Assembly: GCA_963676435.2 (NCBI GenBank)
Contig: CAXXOZ010000021.1
Location: 13,842-77,841 of the forward strand
Length of the DNA: 64,000 nt
Reading direction: 5' to 3'
Source: CAXXOZ01 sp963676435
Lineage (GTDB): Bacteria > Bacillota > Clostridia > Lachnospirales > Lachnospiraceae
In this document: positions 1 through 9,071 of the stretch, in pieces
Layout of the letters: every line of letters begins with the position of its first letter
How positions within the stretch are numbered: position 1 is the stretch's first letter
Notes under the pieces: generated by a model
What the model saw: the letters and a program-made list of their open reading frames with translations, nothing else
Told to the model about the DNA's origin: nothing
The model's database searches: none
Position numbers and translations under genes: made by a program

Positions 1-240
1 ACCTATCAGCTCTTTATCAGTAGCTAAATCTTTTTTAGATGCATAATCAATTACTTCATTTGTATCAAGGCGCTCTCTTATTGGTGAAATAGAATTTTCT
101 TTTTCTGCTGAAGCACCAACATTTGAGCTCTGATTTTCAGAAGAAACTTTATTAGCCTCTTCCTGAACAGAAGGTATATTAAGTTTATCTTTGTATACGC
201 TATAATCTCTGTTAAATAGCTCTTGCGCAGATACTCTCAT
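1..240 (-). CDS. Hypothetical protein, N-terminal part (runs off window)
   Basis: The first 80 codons of a minus-strand gene whose 3' part lies outside the window. The start ATG at 240 is preceded by a good ribosome site (GGAAAGGA, about 6 nt away). The protein begins MRVSAQELFNRDY and is then rich in Ser, Glu, Lys and Asn, with no hydrophobic segment, so it looks like a soluble, partly disordered N terminus. I do not recognise the family. It is separated from the ABC importer operon by about 120 bases, so it may be expressed independently. Confidence 0.6.
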   Translation of the reverse strand, partial: MRVSAQELFNRDYSVYKDKLNIPSVQEEANKVSSENQSSNVGASAEKENSISPIRERLDTNEVIDYASKKDLATDKELIG

Positions 241-359
241 ATTGGATTCCTTTCCAAATGTTACTCCATTTTAAATAATACACTATGAAAATTTAAAATT
301 CAACTAAAAGTTAATAATTATTACTGTTTTACTAGTACATATTTACTATCGGCATATTT

Positions 360-1766
360 TTATAATTCAATAACCCTATCGCACATTTTTTTTATAACAT
401 TTATATCATGAGAGATAAATAGTATAGATAAATCTAAGTCTTTTTGCAATTTTAAAAGTAAATCTAGTATTTGAGCTTGAATCGTAACATCAAGTGCTGA
501 AACAGGCTCGTCAGCAATAATAAACTTTGAATCCAACATCAGCGAATGCGCAATACTAACTCTTTGCCTCTGACCTCCACTCAACTGCCTTGGATATCTT
601 TTTAAATGTTCCTTTTCAAGACCTACTTTTTTAGCAAGTTCGTATACTTTTTTCTTTCTTTCTGTCTTTGATAATTCTCCTATTATTTTAAGGGGTTCTT
701 CTAGAATCCATCCGATTTTTTTAACGGGATTTAAGGAGCTGTAGGCGTTTTGAAATATCATCTGTGGTCTCTTTGTATAATGAATTATCTCCCCGGTATA
801 TCCTTTGTGAAATCCAAGTATAGTCATCGAAAGTGATGTTTTACCAAGACCACTCCTGCCCACAAGGCCTACAATCTCTCCTTTCCCGATTTCCAAATTT
901 AAATCTTCAAGAACATATCTTCTTGATTTTTGGCTGTCTTTATAAAAAACACTTAGGTTTTTTACTTCCAAAACTTTTTCTATAGGTTTTTCTTTAACTT
1001 CTTTGGTTTCTTTAACTATAGAATCAATTAATTTTTTTGTATATTCATCTTTTGGACTATTAAAAATCTCTTTGGTATTGCCTTTTTCAACAGATTTACC
1101 ATTATTCATAACAATGACATTTTCACATATGTCTTTAATTACATTTAAGTCATGAGAAATAAATAATATACTTGTTCCTCTTATTCTGTTTATCTTTTTT
1201 AATAATTTGATTATTTCTACTTGAACCTCTAAATCTAGAGCAGTTGTTGGTTCGTCTGCTATTATTAATTCTGGTTTACAGATTATCGCCATTCCTATCA
1301 TTACTCTTTGAAGCATACCTCCCGATAACTGATGAGGATATTTTTTATATATTTCATTTGGGTTCTCAAGTTCTACTAATCTAAGAACCTCCAAAATTTC
1401 TTTTCTTCTTTCATTTTTTTCCAAATCCGAATGTAACCTTAGCATCTCATCTATCTGTCTACCTACTTTATAAACTGGATTTAAAGAATTCATAGGTTCT
1501 TGAAAAATAATAGATACTTTTTTTCCTTTTAGTCTTCTTGACTCCTCATTTGTCATATCTAGAATTTCTCTGTTATCAAGTTTTATACTGCCTGTCACCT
1601 TTGTTCCTAGGGGACTTAAACCTGCGATAGTAAGTGCTGTTACTGACTTTCCTGATCCTGATTCGCCTACTATACCTAGAATTTCACCTTTTTTAATATT
1701 AAAAGAAAGGTTATCCACGACTTTTCCGTTTTCAAATTCAATATTTAAAGAGTTTACGCTAAGCAT
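360..1766 (-). CDS. Dipeptide/nickel-type ABC importer, fused double ATPase
   Basis: Two OppD/OppF-type ATPase domains in one 468-residue chain. They power uptake of peptides, nickel or a similar solute through the two permeases encoded just upstream. Domain 1 has Walker A GESGSGKS (34-41), signature LSGGM (147-151), Walker B (166-172) and switch His205. Domain 2 has GRSGLGKT (303-310), LSGGQ (395-399), Walker B (415-420) and His453. The chain ends about 15 residues after that His, so domain 2 lacks the usual Opp C-terminal extension; fused relatives are generally well over 500 residues. A GTG at 1775 is an alternative start with a tighter AAGGGG site. The reading frame overlaps the preceding permease. 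The substrate is not predictable. Confidence 0.88.
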   Translation of the reverse strand: MLSVNSLNIEFENGKVVDNLSFNIKKGEILGIVGESGSGKSVTALTIAGLSPLGTKVTGSIKLDNREILDMTNEESRRLKGKKVSIIFQEPMNSLNPVYKVGRQIDEMLRLHSDLEKNERRKEILEVLRLVELENPNEIYKKYPHQLSGGMLQRVMIGMAIICKPELIIADEPTTALDLEVQVEIIKLLKKINRIRGTSILFISHDLNVIKDICENVIVMNNGKSVEKGNTKEIFNSPKDEYTKKLIDSIVKETKEVKEKPIEKVLEVKNLSVFYKDSQKSRRYVLEDLNLEIGKGEIVGLVGRSGLGKTSLSMTILGFHKGYTGEIIHYTKRPQMIFQNAYSSLNPVKKIGWILEEPLKIIGELSKTERKKKVYELAKKVGLEKEHLKRYPRQLSGGQRQRVSIAHSLMLDSKFIIADEPVSALDVTIQAQILDLLLKLQKDLDLSILFISHDINVIKKMCDRVIEL

Positions 1767-2559
1767 TCTTTTCACCTACCCCTTCACTAATCAGGGAAAA
1801 GCCCAATACTATTAAAACAATAATCAAACCTGGGAATACTGCAAACCCCGGATTTGTAAACAAATAACTTTGAGCTTCTGATAACATTCTTCCTAAACTT
1901 GGTTCTGGCGGCTGTACACCAAGACCTATATAACTCATACTTGCCTCTGCTAAAACTGCGTTATTAAAACCAACAGCAACTGCTGCCAACAAACTTCCCA
2001 TTGCATTTGGTAAAATATGAATAAAAATAATTCTAAAACTCCCTGCTCCTGAAAGCTTAGCGATTTTAACAAAATTCCCATCCTTAAGTTTAACCATTTC
2101 ACTCCTGACAATTCTAGCAAAGCTAGGAATAAACAAAAGTCCAAGTGCAAAAACAAGTATATATTTTCCGCTGCCAAAAACTGCCACGAAAATAAGTGCT
2201 AGAAGAATACTTGGAAATGCAGTCAACATATCTGCAAGCCTCATTATTATTTCATCAAATAACCCACCCTTATATCCGGCTATAAGACCAAAAACAGCTC
2301 CAAAAAACACACCAATAAAAACTGTAAAAAAGGCAATTAAAAAAGTATTGCCTGCTCCTACCATAATTCTACTAAAAATATCCCTTCCAAAATTATCACA
2401 CCCAAATATATGATTAAAAGAAGGAGAGGCATTTTTAAAGTCTACATTCATTTCCATTGGATCATATGGAGTCCAAAAAACACTTACAAGTGCAAGTAAT
2501 AAAACAATACCTGTGAGAACAAATCCAACTGTTAAGTTTTTATTTTTATTCTTAAACAT
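1759..2559 (-). CDS. ABC importer permease, OppC/NikC type
   Basis: Inner-membrane permease of the peptide/nickel family. The roughly 266-residue protein has an N-terminal anchor (residues about 10-30), a short external segment and five further hydrophobic helices. The cytoplasmic EAA loop that contacts the ATPase is visible as GAGSFRIIFIHILPNA. The ATG at 2559 has AAGGTG 5 nt upstream; a GTG at 2565 is in frame. Its start overlaps the stop of the second permease, which indicates translational coupling within one operon. Confidence 0.9.
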   Translation of the reverse strand: MFKNKNKNLTVGFVLTGIVLLLALVSVFWTPYDPMEMNVDFKNASPSFNHIFGCDNFGRDIFSRIMVGAGNTFLIAFFTVFIGVFFGAVFGLIAGYKGGLFDEIIMRLADMLTAFPSILLALIFVAVFGSGKYILVFALGLLFIPSFARIVRSEMVKLKDGNFVKIAKLSGAGSFRIIFIHILPNAMGSLLAAVAVGFNNAVLAEASMSYIGLGVQPPEPSLGRMLSEAQSYLFTNPGFAVFPGLIIVLIVLGFSLISEGVGEKNA

Positions 2560-2561
2560 AA

Positions 2562-3506
2562 TCACACCTTAACCCTTGGATCTAAAATTTTATATAAACC
2601 ATCTATTATAAAGTTAACAATAATTATAAATGCCGCAATTATTAAAACTGTCGCCATTACTACTGGATAATCCCTGTTTGTTATTCCATTCACCAGCATT
2701 GTTCCCATTCCTGGAATATTAAAAACACGCTCAATAATTATACTGTTTGCTACAATATCAGCAATAACAATTCCTAAAAATGTAATTGTCGGAATCATTG
2801 AGTTTTTCAGTATATGTTTATATAGAACCGAATTTTCAGTATTACCTTTTGAATAAGCGGTCCTAACATAATCTTTATTCACTTCTCCCAAAATGGAACT
2901 TTTAAGAAATTTAGCCGTCATTGAGATTTTTGGAAGAGCAATAGCCAAAGCTGGAAAAATCATAAAAAATAACAATGCAAAAAAATCCTCCGAAGGATCA
3001 GGAATCCTTCCTGGAGTAAATATCTTTAGTACAATCCCGAATAAATAAGTTATTAGCATACCAAGAAAGAAAGGTGGTATTGCCATAACTGACTGAGTCG
3101 TAACTGTAATAAAACCATCTACTTTACTGTTTCTTTTTTTTGCAGCAAATATTCCAAGGGGTACTGATCCTATGAGAATAAATACAAATGTTAGTATAGT
3201 TAAAACCACTGTATATGGTACTTTGGTTTTTAATAATGAGCCTACTGTTGTTCCCGCATACTGAAAAGAGTCTCCAAAGTTACCCCTTATTATGCCACCA
3301 ATCCAATTGAAGTATCTTTGGTACACAGGCAAATTTAAACCAAGCTCTTGTCTTATCTGTTCAATTCTTTCTGTTGAGGCATTAAATCCAGCCTTAACCA
3401 CAGCAATATCTCCTGGAACTAATAAAAAGGCCACGAAGACTACTATTGAAATAATCAACAACACAATAATCAAAGTTATTAATTTTTTTATGAAATATTT
3501 CAACAT
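2562..3506 (-). CDS. ABC importer permease, OppB/NikB type
   Basis: Partner permease of 314 residues with an N-terminal helix, a soluble segment (NLPVYQRYFNWIGGI, typical of the OppB/DppB/NikB N terminus) and a block of membrane helices. It ends in the family-typical DPRVKV. A GGAGG site lies 9 nt before the ATG. It follows the binding-protein gene by 33 bases and overlaps the next permease, so the order is binding protein, permease B, permease C, fused ATPase. Confidence 0.92.
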   Translation of the reverse strand: MLKYFIKKLITLIIVLLIISIVVFVAFLLVPGDIAVVKAGFNASTERIEQIRQELGLNLPVYQRYFNWIGGIIRGNFGDSFQYAGTTVGSLLKTKVPYTVVLTILTFVFILIGSVPLGIFAAKKRNSKVDGFITVTTQSVMAIPPFFLGMLITYLFGIVLKIFTPGRIPDPSEDFFALLFFMIFPALAIALPKISMTAKFLKSSILGEVNKDYVRTAYSKGNTENSVLYKHILKNSMIPTITFLGIVIADIVANSIIIERVFNIPGMGTMLVNGITNRDYPVVMATVLIIAAFIIIVNFIIDGLYKILDPRVKV

Positions 3507-3539
3507 ACTTCGCGACCTCCATAATTTAATTTTTAAATA

Positions 3540-5057
3540 TTAATCTACAAAATAGATTACTGACAAGTCCTGTGCTGCTATTGGATAAAATTCATATCCG
3601 GCTAACCTATTATTAACTGCAACTAGGTTCGCAGGATTTTGAATATATATTGAAGCTGCGTCCTCTGCTAAGATCATTTGCATCTGACCATAAAGCTCTA
3701 TTTTTTCTTCTTCGTCAGTTGTTGCATATGCTTCTTCGTAAAGTCTGTCAAACTCTTCATTGCTATAGTTTGTAAAGTTATTTGTTCCTGTGCTTATATT
3801 TTTTTCAAACCATCCACTTGGAGCAAAGATTCTAGAGTCTGTTGCACATACACTGGCTTCATAATTTCTGTTTCCATAAACTTCAGTAAGCCATGTGGTT
3901 CCAAAATCAACCATTTCTATATTTGCTGTTATTCCGATTTCCTTTAGCTGTTCAACAATAATTTCAGCTACCAGTCTATGTGGTTCAAAATTACTTGGAA
4001 CCACTATTGTAAATTCAAATCCATCTTCATATCCAGCCTGTGTTAATAATTCTTTAGCTTTTTCAATATTTTTTGTATATACTGTCTCTGTTTCTGAATT
4101 GTAATACTTAGAGTATGTATCAACCATATGAGTTCCAAGTACTGCAGCTTTTCCATCATATATCTGTTTGTTGATATAATCTCTATCAATAGCATAAGCC
4201 ATTGCCTGTCTAACTAAAGTGTTTGAAAATGGTTCAAATTCATTATTTAAAAATAGTGATTGAACATAATTCACTCCACCTTCAGCTATATTAAAATTTT
4301 CTGATAATGCATCAGCCTGATCAAGTGATAAATACTGATATATATCAAGTGTTCCTGCCTGTAATTCTAGCATTGCTACTTCTGGATCCATAACAACCTT
4401 AAATTCCACATTATCAACTTTTGGAAATCCTTCTTTCCAATATCCTTCATATTTCTCTACAACAAGACTTTCACCTGGTGTGTAAGACACATATTTAAAT
4501 GGTCCTGTACCAATTGGGTTTGTGTCTTGGTTTTCTTCGTTGCTTTGTGGCATAATTCCACATGTAAGAGCTCCTAAAAATTCTGAATTTCCTTCGCTCA
4601 ATCTAATTTCCACTGTGTTTTCGTCAACAATTGCTACTTCTTCTATAATAGAAAAAGCCGAAACTGCATTAGGGTCACTTAATACAATTCCAGCATAACG
4701 TTCAATCGAATATTTTATATCTTCGACTGTTACAAGGCTTCCATCATGGAATGTTATTCCATCTCTAAGAATAAAAGTATATACCTTTGCATCCTCTGAA
4801 ATATCATAATCTCTTGCTACAGCAGGCTCTAAATCACCTGAAGGCGTACATTTAACTAAACCTTCATAAATGTTGAATAAAACTTCCCTAGTTCCCGCTT
4901 TCTCTGCGTTATGCAAGTCAAGACTATCAAGATCATCTCCTATACCAACAACTACAGTGGAGGACTCTGTTTCCTTACCGCCTCCACATCCAAAGAGTAC
5001 AGTAGTCAACGCTAGTGTCATTACTACTAAAAGAATTATTTTAATTCCCTTTTTCAT
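3540..5057 (-). CDS. Extracellular solute-binding lipoprotein, family 5
   Basis: Substrate-binding lipoprotein of the peptide/nickel ABC importer (SBP_bac_5 type), 505 residues. It has a signal peptide ending in a lipobox (TVLFGCGGG, acylated Cys near residue 24), so it sits on the outer face of the membrane. Family hallmarks are the early EVLFNIYEGLV segment and VYTFILRDGITFHDGS. It is the first gene of the operon, with a promoter upstream at 5104-5132. The ligand (peptide, nickel chelate, other) cannot be assigned from sequence. Confidence 0.92.
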   Translation of the reverse strand: MKKGIKIILLVVMTLALTTVLFGCGGGKETESSTVVVGIGDDLDSLDLHNAEKAGTREVLFNIYEGLVKCTPSGDLEPAVARDYDISEDAKVYTFILRDGITFHDGSLVTVEDIKYSIERYAGIVLSDPNAVSAFSIIEEVAIVDENTVEIRLSEGNSEFLGALTCGIMPQSNEENQDTNPIGTGPFKYVSYTPGESLVVEKYEGYWKEGFPKVDNVEFKVVMDPEVAMLELQAGTLDIYQYLSLDQADALSENFNIAEGGVNYVQSLFLNNEFEPFSNTLVRQAMAYAIDRDYINKQIYDGKAAVLGTHMVDTYSKYYNSETETVYTKNIEKAKELLTQAGYEDGFEFTIVVPSNFEPHRLVAEIIVEQLKEIGITANIEMVDFGTTWLTEVYGNRNYEASVCATDSRIFAPSGWFEKNISTGTNNFTNYSNEEFDRLYEEAYATTDEEEKIELYGQMQMILAEDAASIYIQNPANLVAVNNRLAGYEFYPIAAQDLSVIYFVD

Positions 5058-5103
5058 AACTATTCCTCATTTCTATAATTTGATATATTAAGTTTTCGGC
5101 TAT

Positions 5104-5132
5104 ATTCTAAACTATTATATAAATAATTTCAA
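5104..5132 (-). promoter_or_regulatory. Promoter of the ABC importer operon
   Basis: Minus-strand -35 TTGAAA (5127-5132) and -10 TAGAAT (5104-5109) are separated by 17 bases and lie about 50 bases before the binding-protein start. Confidence 0.6.
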
Positions 5133-5161
5133 GCTTTTATTATATATAAGGCAAATAAAGA

Positions 5162-5191
5162 TTTACATAACAAAATAGCCTATGATATAAT
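5162..5191 (+). promoter_or_regulatory. Promoter of AI-2E permease gene
   Basis: -35 TTTACA (5162-5167), 18-base spacer, -10 TATAAT (5186-5191), about 33 bases before the TTG start at 5224. Confidence 0.6.
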
Positions 5192-5223
5192 TAACACATT
5201 ATAAAATAAGGATGTGAATCTTT

Positions 5224-6459
5224 TTGAAACCAAAAATTGACAAAAAACTTGCAAAAATATGTATGTATATAATAATAACAGTTATCATAATTTATCTCGC
5301 AATTATGGTTATAAACTCTGTACCAGAAATATATCATGGAGTAATAGATGCTATAAAGTTCATCTTTAAACTTCTAAGACCATTAATTCTAGGTGGAGTA
5401 TTTGCATATATTCTATACCCTGCCACTAAAAAAATAGAAACATTTCTATTAACACGAAAAAAAATTAAAATAAAATGGCCTAAACTATGTCGAGTTATAG
5501 GTATTGTTATTTCCTATATAATAATACTGGGTATTTTAACAGGATTAATAGTAGGTATCTATTTCATGATTGGTGGACAGCTATCACAAAACACCAATAT
5601 AGAAAAAATCATTGCATATATAACAGATTATTTCAGCAACAATACTTTTGATGAAGCTGGCATTAAAAATCAGATAAACTCACTAAACATACCTTTTCTA
5701 GAATATTTTGATGATGCAGTAGTAGATGCTATAGCATGGTTACAAGCCTTCATTTCAAATACTATTACATCTATAGCTACAAACATAGCAGATATAGGCT
5801 CACAAATTTTCTCAATCTTTATAGCTTTTATTTTAAGTATTTATTTGTTATATGATTCAAATTACTTTTTAACAATATGGAAAAAATTCTTTTTCTTAAT
5901 ATTTAGAAATTCAAAACTAGGAAAAAAAATCAGTATTGGTCTTTCAACAATAAACAAAACCTTTTCAGAATATATTAGAGGTCAATTGATTGAAGCAATA
6001 TTGGTTGCTATTTTAACTACTATCGCTCTGATGATAGTTGGAATAGACTTTGCACTTATAATAGGTATTATCTCAGGAATTTTCAATTTAATACCTTATA
6101 TCGGGCCAATAATCGGAACTGCCCTTGCTGCAATAGTCGCTATACTGGATGGAAGTTTATGGAAAATGTTATGGGCTATTGTGGCTATGATAATAGTTCA
6201 ACAACTAGATTCAAATATATTTGCTCCAAAAATAGTTGGTGATAATGTAGGTCTGCATCCTGTATTTATTATGATTGGTATTATCGCTGGAGGAAGTTTA
6301 TATGGATTTGCAGGAATGTTATTAGCTGTTCCTGTACTGGCTTCAGCAAAGAAAATTCTTGCAATGTGGTACAAAAATAATATACAAGCAGCATATAATC
6401 AGAGTCAAAACAACAGTTGTCAGGATAAGGATATAAAAGAAGATGGAAAAGAAAAATAA
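5224..6459 (+). CDS. AI-2E family transporter (permease)
   Basis: Polytopic membrane protein of the AI-2E/PerM family, 411 residues and about eight hydrophobic segments. The family C-terminal block is clear: FNLIPYIGPIIG, then QQLDSNIFAPKIVG and the HPVFIMIGIIAGG segment. Members have been linked to autoinducer-2 export or Na+/H+ exchange; the substrate here is unknown. The start is TTG at 5224 with AAGGA 11 nt upstream; no in-frame ATG lies nearer the site. The 3' end overlaps the nuclease gene by 17 bases, so the two are probably co-transcribed. Confidence 0.88.
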   Translation: MKPKIDKKLAKICMYIIITVIIIYLAIMVINSVPEIYHGVIDAIKFIFKLLRPLILGGVFAYILYPATKKIETFLLTRKKIKIKWPKLCRVIGIVISYIIILGILTGLIVGIYFMIGGQLSQNTNIEKIIAYITDYFSNNTFDEAGIKNQINSLNIPFLEYFDDAVVDAIAWLQAFISNTITSIATNIADIGSQIFSIFIAFILSIYLLYDSNYFLTIWKKFFFLIFRNSKLGKKISIGLSTINKTFSEYIRGQLIEAILVAILTTIALMIVGIDFALIIGIISGIFNLIPYIGPIIGTALAAIVAILDGSLWKMLWAIVAMIIVQQLDSNIFAPKIVGDNVGLHPVFIMIGIIAGGSLYGFAGMLLAVPVLASAKKILAMWYKNNIQAAYNQSQNNSCQDKDIKEDGKEK

Positions 6460-7021
6460 CATATACTCTTCACTATCTCCAAAAAAAATTGTAATACTTT
6501 TAATAGTCTTAATATTAATAATAATTATAGCCATTAGCTGCTTTGGGAAAAATGATAAAACTGAGACAAATACAATAAGCCCTGAAGTTTTTAAAGAGGC
6601 TACTGTAGTAAAGATTGTTGATGGTGATACCATATGGATAGATGGAGAAGATGGAAATGACAAGGTAAGGCTTATAGGAATAGATGCCCCTGAAATTGAT
6701 TATTATTCAAGTGAAAAAACAGACGGTGACCTTTCATCTGAATTTCTCGAATCCATTCTTACTGAAGGTCAAACCGTTTACCTTCAAGCTGATGTATCCG
6801 ACGATGATAGCTATAACCGTCTGCTAAGATATATTTGGACTGAAATCCCAACCGACAAAGACAATGAGGACGAAATCAGTACAAAGATGCTTAATGCTAT
6901 TATTCTTATAAATGGCTATGCAAAAGCTATAGCCTTTGAGCCTGATACTAGATATTCAGATCTTTTCGATAAATTACAAACACAGGCCGAACAAGAAAAA
7001 TCCGGACTATGGAGGGATTAA
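6443..7021 (+). CDS. Membrane-anchored thermonuclease-like (SNase) protein
   Basis: Staphylococcal-nuclease-fold protein of 192 residues with an N-terminal anchor (residues about 12-32) that ends at a possible lipobox-like Cys. The catalytic core is visible: VKIVDGDT with the metal-binding Asp, VRLIGIDAPE with the catalytic Arg and Glu, and NRLLRYIW containing the second catalytic Arg. It probably cleaves extracellular DNA or RNA with Ca2+. The stop codon at 7019-7021 overlaps the stop codon of the convergent minus-strand gene by two bases, leaving no room for a terminator between them. Confidence 0.85.
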   Translation: MEKKNNIYSSLSPKKIVILLIVLILIIIIAISCFGKNDKTETNTISPEVFKEATVVKIVDGDTIWIDGEDGNDKVRLIGIDAPEIDYYSSEKTDGDLSSEFLESILTEGQTVYLQADVSDDDSYNRLLRYIWTEIPTDKDNEDEISTKMLNAIILINGYAKAIAFEPDTRYSDLFDKLQTQAEQEKSGLWRD

Positions 7022-8193
7022 AGAATTAACTCATAATGAGAATATGTAACATTGTCTGCATTTGCTTTTCCAATATAATCAAATCCTAATTTTTCTGCGA
7101 AACTTGTTCCTGCTTTATTTTCTTCAAGACAGAAACAATTCAATTTCGTAAGATCAAGCTTTTTCTTTGCAAAATCAATTATGGCTATGCATGCTTCTGT
7201 TGCATAGCCTTTATTTTGGAATTTTTCACCGATTAAGTAACCAATTTCAACTTCGTTTTCATTCCCAATAGTTCTGTTGCTAAGCCCAGCTCTTCCAATT
7301 AATTTTCCTGATTTCTTATGTATTACAACCCATAAACCATATCCATAAAATTTGTACTGATTTTTTATATAATTTTGAGTAAACTCTTTTTCTTTTTCAA
7401 AATCCAAAAGATTATCTGTATATCTGCTAATAGACTCATCTTTATATATTTCAAACATCTCTTCAAGATCGTCCATCTTTATTTCTCTAATTATTAAATT
7501 CCTTGTCTCCATTACTGTCCAAGCTTCTTCTCTACTGTGACAATAAACCATTTCTAAAAAATTGGTATCTATTTCTTCAAAACCTTCTACTAGATAATCA
7601 GCACTGCTTAAATCCTGATCTCCCGAATCTGGATTAATAAACCCTACACAAACCATACCTGCAGCCTTAGCTGCCCTAACACCATTTTTAGAGTCTTCAA
7701 TAACTAAACATTCTTCAGGTTTTACGCCTAGCTTTTTTGCGGCTTCTAAAAATATATCAGGTGCTGGTTTGGGATTTTCAAAAAACTGTCCACTTAAAAT
7801 TTCTTTAAAATATTTTCTAACTCCAATTGCACTAGTAGCTCTTTCAATGTAATCATAGGGAGATGAAGATGCTACTGCAAGAGGATAACCATTTTCATAA
7901 ATATTTTTGACTAGGTTTTTTACTCCTGGTATTTCTATAAATCCAGTTTCTGACAGAATTTTTTCCTTTTCAACATCTGCCATTTCTATAAGTTCAGCTC
8001 TTGATTTTGTTAGTTTATATTCTTTTATTAGTTCGTCCCAAATATGATATAAGGTGGTCCCTATAAATTGTTTATAAAAATCATATGAAAGTTCTACATT
8101 GAATTTTTTAAGAACATTTACATCAGTTTCAAAATGGATGGGTTCGCTGTTAATCAGCACCCCATCCATATCAAAAATAATTGCTTTTAACAT
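7018..8193 (-). CDS. HAD hydrolase - GNAT acetyltransferase fusion
   Basis: A 391-residue two-domain protein. Residues 1 to about 215 are a HAD-superfamily phosphatase of the beta-phosphoglucomutase-like group: nucleophile motif FDMDGVLINS, the SSSP motif II region, then PAPDIFLEA and VIEDSKNGV. Residues about 230-391 form a RimJ/RimL-type N-acetyltransferase: RNLIIREIKMDD, the acetyl-CoA loop region EKFQNKGYATEA, and LNCFCLEENKAG with the ENxxS-like segment. The frame is continuous, so this is a real fusion, not two misjoined genes. It overlaps the cyclophilin gene by 7 bases. The substrate is unknown. Confidence 0.85.
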   Translation of the reverse strand: MLKAIIFDMDGVLINSEPIHFETDVNVLKKFNVELSYDFYKQFIGTTLYHIWDELIKEYKLTKSRAELIEMADVEKEKILSETGFIEIPGVKNLVKNIYENGYPLAVASSSPYDYIERATSAIGVRKYFKEILSGQFFENPKPAPDIFLEAAKKLGVKPEECLVIEDSKNGVRAAKAAGMVCVGFINPDSGDQDLSSADYLVEGFEEIDTNFLEMVYCHSREEAWTVMETRNLIIREIKMDDLEEMFEIYKDESISRYTDNLLDFEKEKEFTQNYIKNQYKFYGYGLWVVIHKKSGKLIGRAGLSNRTIGNENEVEIGYLIGEKFQNKGYATEACIAIIDFAKKKLDLTKLNCFCLEENKAGTSFAEKLGFDYIGKANADNVTYSHYELIL

Positions 8194-8708
8194 TTTTCTG
8201 GCTCCGGATAATCAACACCAAAAGTATCAACTGTAACTTTTTTAATTTTCACTTCTTCTACAGGTCTATCAGAATAATCAGTCTTAGAACAAGCAATTTT
8301 ATCAACTGCCTCTATACCTTCTATAACTTTTCCAAATGCTGCATATTGGCCGTCAAGGTGTGGTGATTTTTCGTGCATAATAAAAAACTGAGATCCACCA
8401 GAATCAGGATGGGCAGCTCTCGCCATTGATAAAACACCTTTATCATGAACTATATCATTATCTACACCATTAATTTTAAATTCTCCTTTAATAGCATAAC
8501 CTGGTCCACCCATACCGCTACCTTCTGGGCATCCTCCCTGTATCATAAAGCTTTGAATTACTCTATGAAATATAAGGCCATCATAATAGCCTTTATTAAT
8601 TAGGCTAACGAAATTATTTACTGTATTAGGAGCAGCTTCTGGGTAAAGTTCTGCTTTTATTACATCTCCGTTTTCTAACTCAAATGTTACTAATGGTTTA
8701 TCTGACAT
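8187..8708 (-). CDS. Peptidyl-prolyl cis-trans isomerase, cyclophilin type
   Basis: Single-domain cytoplasmic cyclophilin of 173 residues that speeds proline isomerisation during protein folding. Family motifs are present in order: FHRVIQSFMIQGG (catalytic Arg in FHRV), GVLSMARAAHPDSGGSQFFI and HLDGQYAAFGKV. The usual Trp of the cyclosporin site is replaced by His (SPHLDG), as is common in bacteria. The start has AAAGGAG 8 nt upstream. It is the first gene of a two-gene operon with the HAD-GNAT fusion, behind the promoter at 8743-8771. Confidence 0.93.
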   Translation of the reverse strand: MSDKPLVTFELENGDVIKAELYPEAAPNTVNNFVSLINKGYYDGLIFHRVIQSFMIQGGCPEGSGMGGPGYAIKGEFKINGVDNDIVHDKGVLSMARAAHPDSGGSQFFIMHEKSPHLDGQYAAFGKVIEGIEAVDKIACSKTDYSDRPVEEVKIKKVTVDTFGVDYPEPEKC

Positions 8709-8742
8709 ATCTTTGTCTCCTTTAAATTTAATTTATATATAT

Positions 8743-8771
8743 ATATTAATAAATAACTTAAATATAGTCAA
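8743..8771 (-). promoter_or_regulatory. Promoter of the cyclophilin operon
   Basis: Minus-strand -35 TTGACT (8766-8771) and -10 TAATAT (8743-8748) with an exact 17-base spacer, about 30 bases before the start codon. Confidence 0.65.
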
Positions 8772-8974
8772 GAAATAGAAATAATAGAATATTTAGATTA
8801 ATTTGTTGCTTTTCTCTGAATATTCTGATTTGTTAACATATTGTTCAAATAATTTTAAACTAACTTTTACAATATACTCACTTTTTCTTAATTCTTACTA
8901 TATATAATCAAGATAGTTAAAAAATTATATTGTGGATTAATACCATGATAAAACTTTTTTTCATAATACGAGTA

Positions 8975-8993
8975 ATACCCCTCCCCCGGGTAT
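8975..8993. promoter_or_regulatory. CsoR/CstR-like palindrome in a gene-free stretch
   Basis: The gap from 8709 to 9055 holds no gene I can support. Besides the cyclophilin promoter and the phoR terminator it contains ATACCCCTCCCCCGGGTAT, with outer arms GAGTA/TACTC extending the dyad to 8970-8997. Pale G/C tracts framed by ATAC/GTAT are the known form of operators for CsoR-family copper or persulfide sensors. No such regulator is in the window, so the assignment rests on the motif alone. Confidence 0.35.
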
Positions 8994-9041
8994 ACTCACC
9001 TCCCTTTTTATTATACAATACACTAAACAAAAACCGGAAGA

Positions 9042-9071
9042 AAGACGCATCCCCCTTATGCGTCTTTTTTC
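9042..9071 (-). terminator. Terminator of the pst-pho operon
   Basis: Stem GACGCAT (9044-9050) pairs with ATGCGTC (9058-9064) over a 7-base loop. It overlaps the last codons and stop of phoR. The T-run on the minus strand is TTTCTTCC; on the plus strand it is six T, so it may work both ways. Confidence 0.7.
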
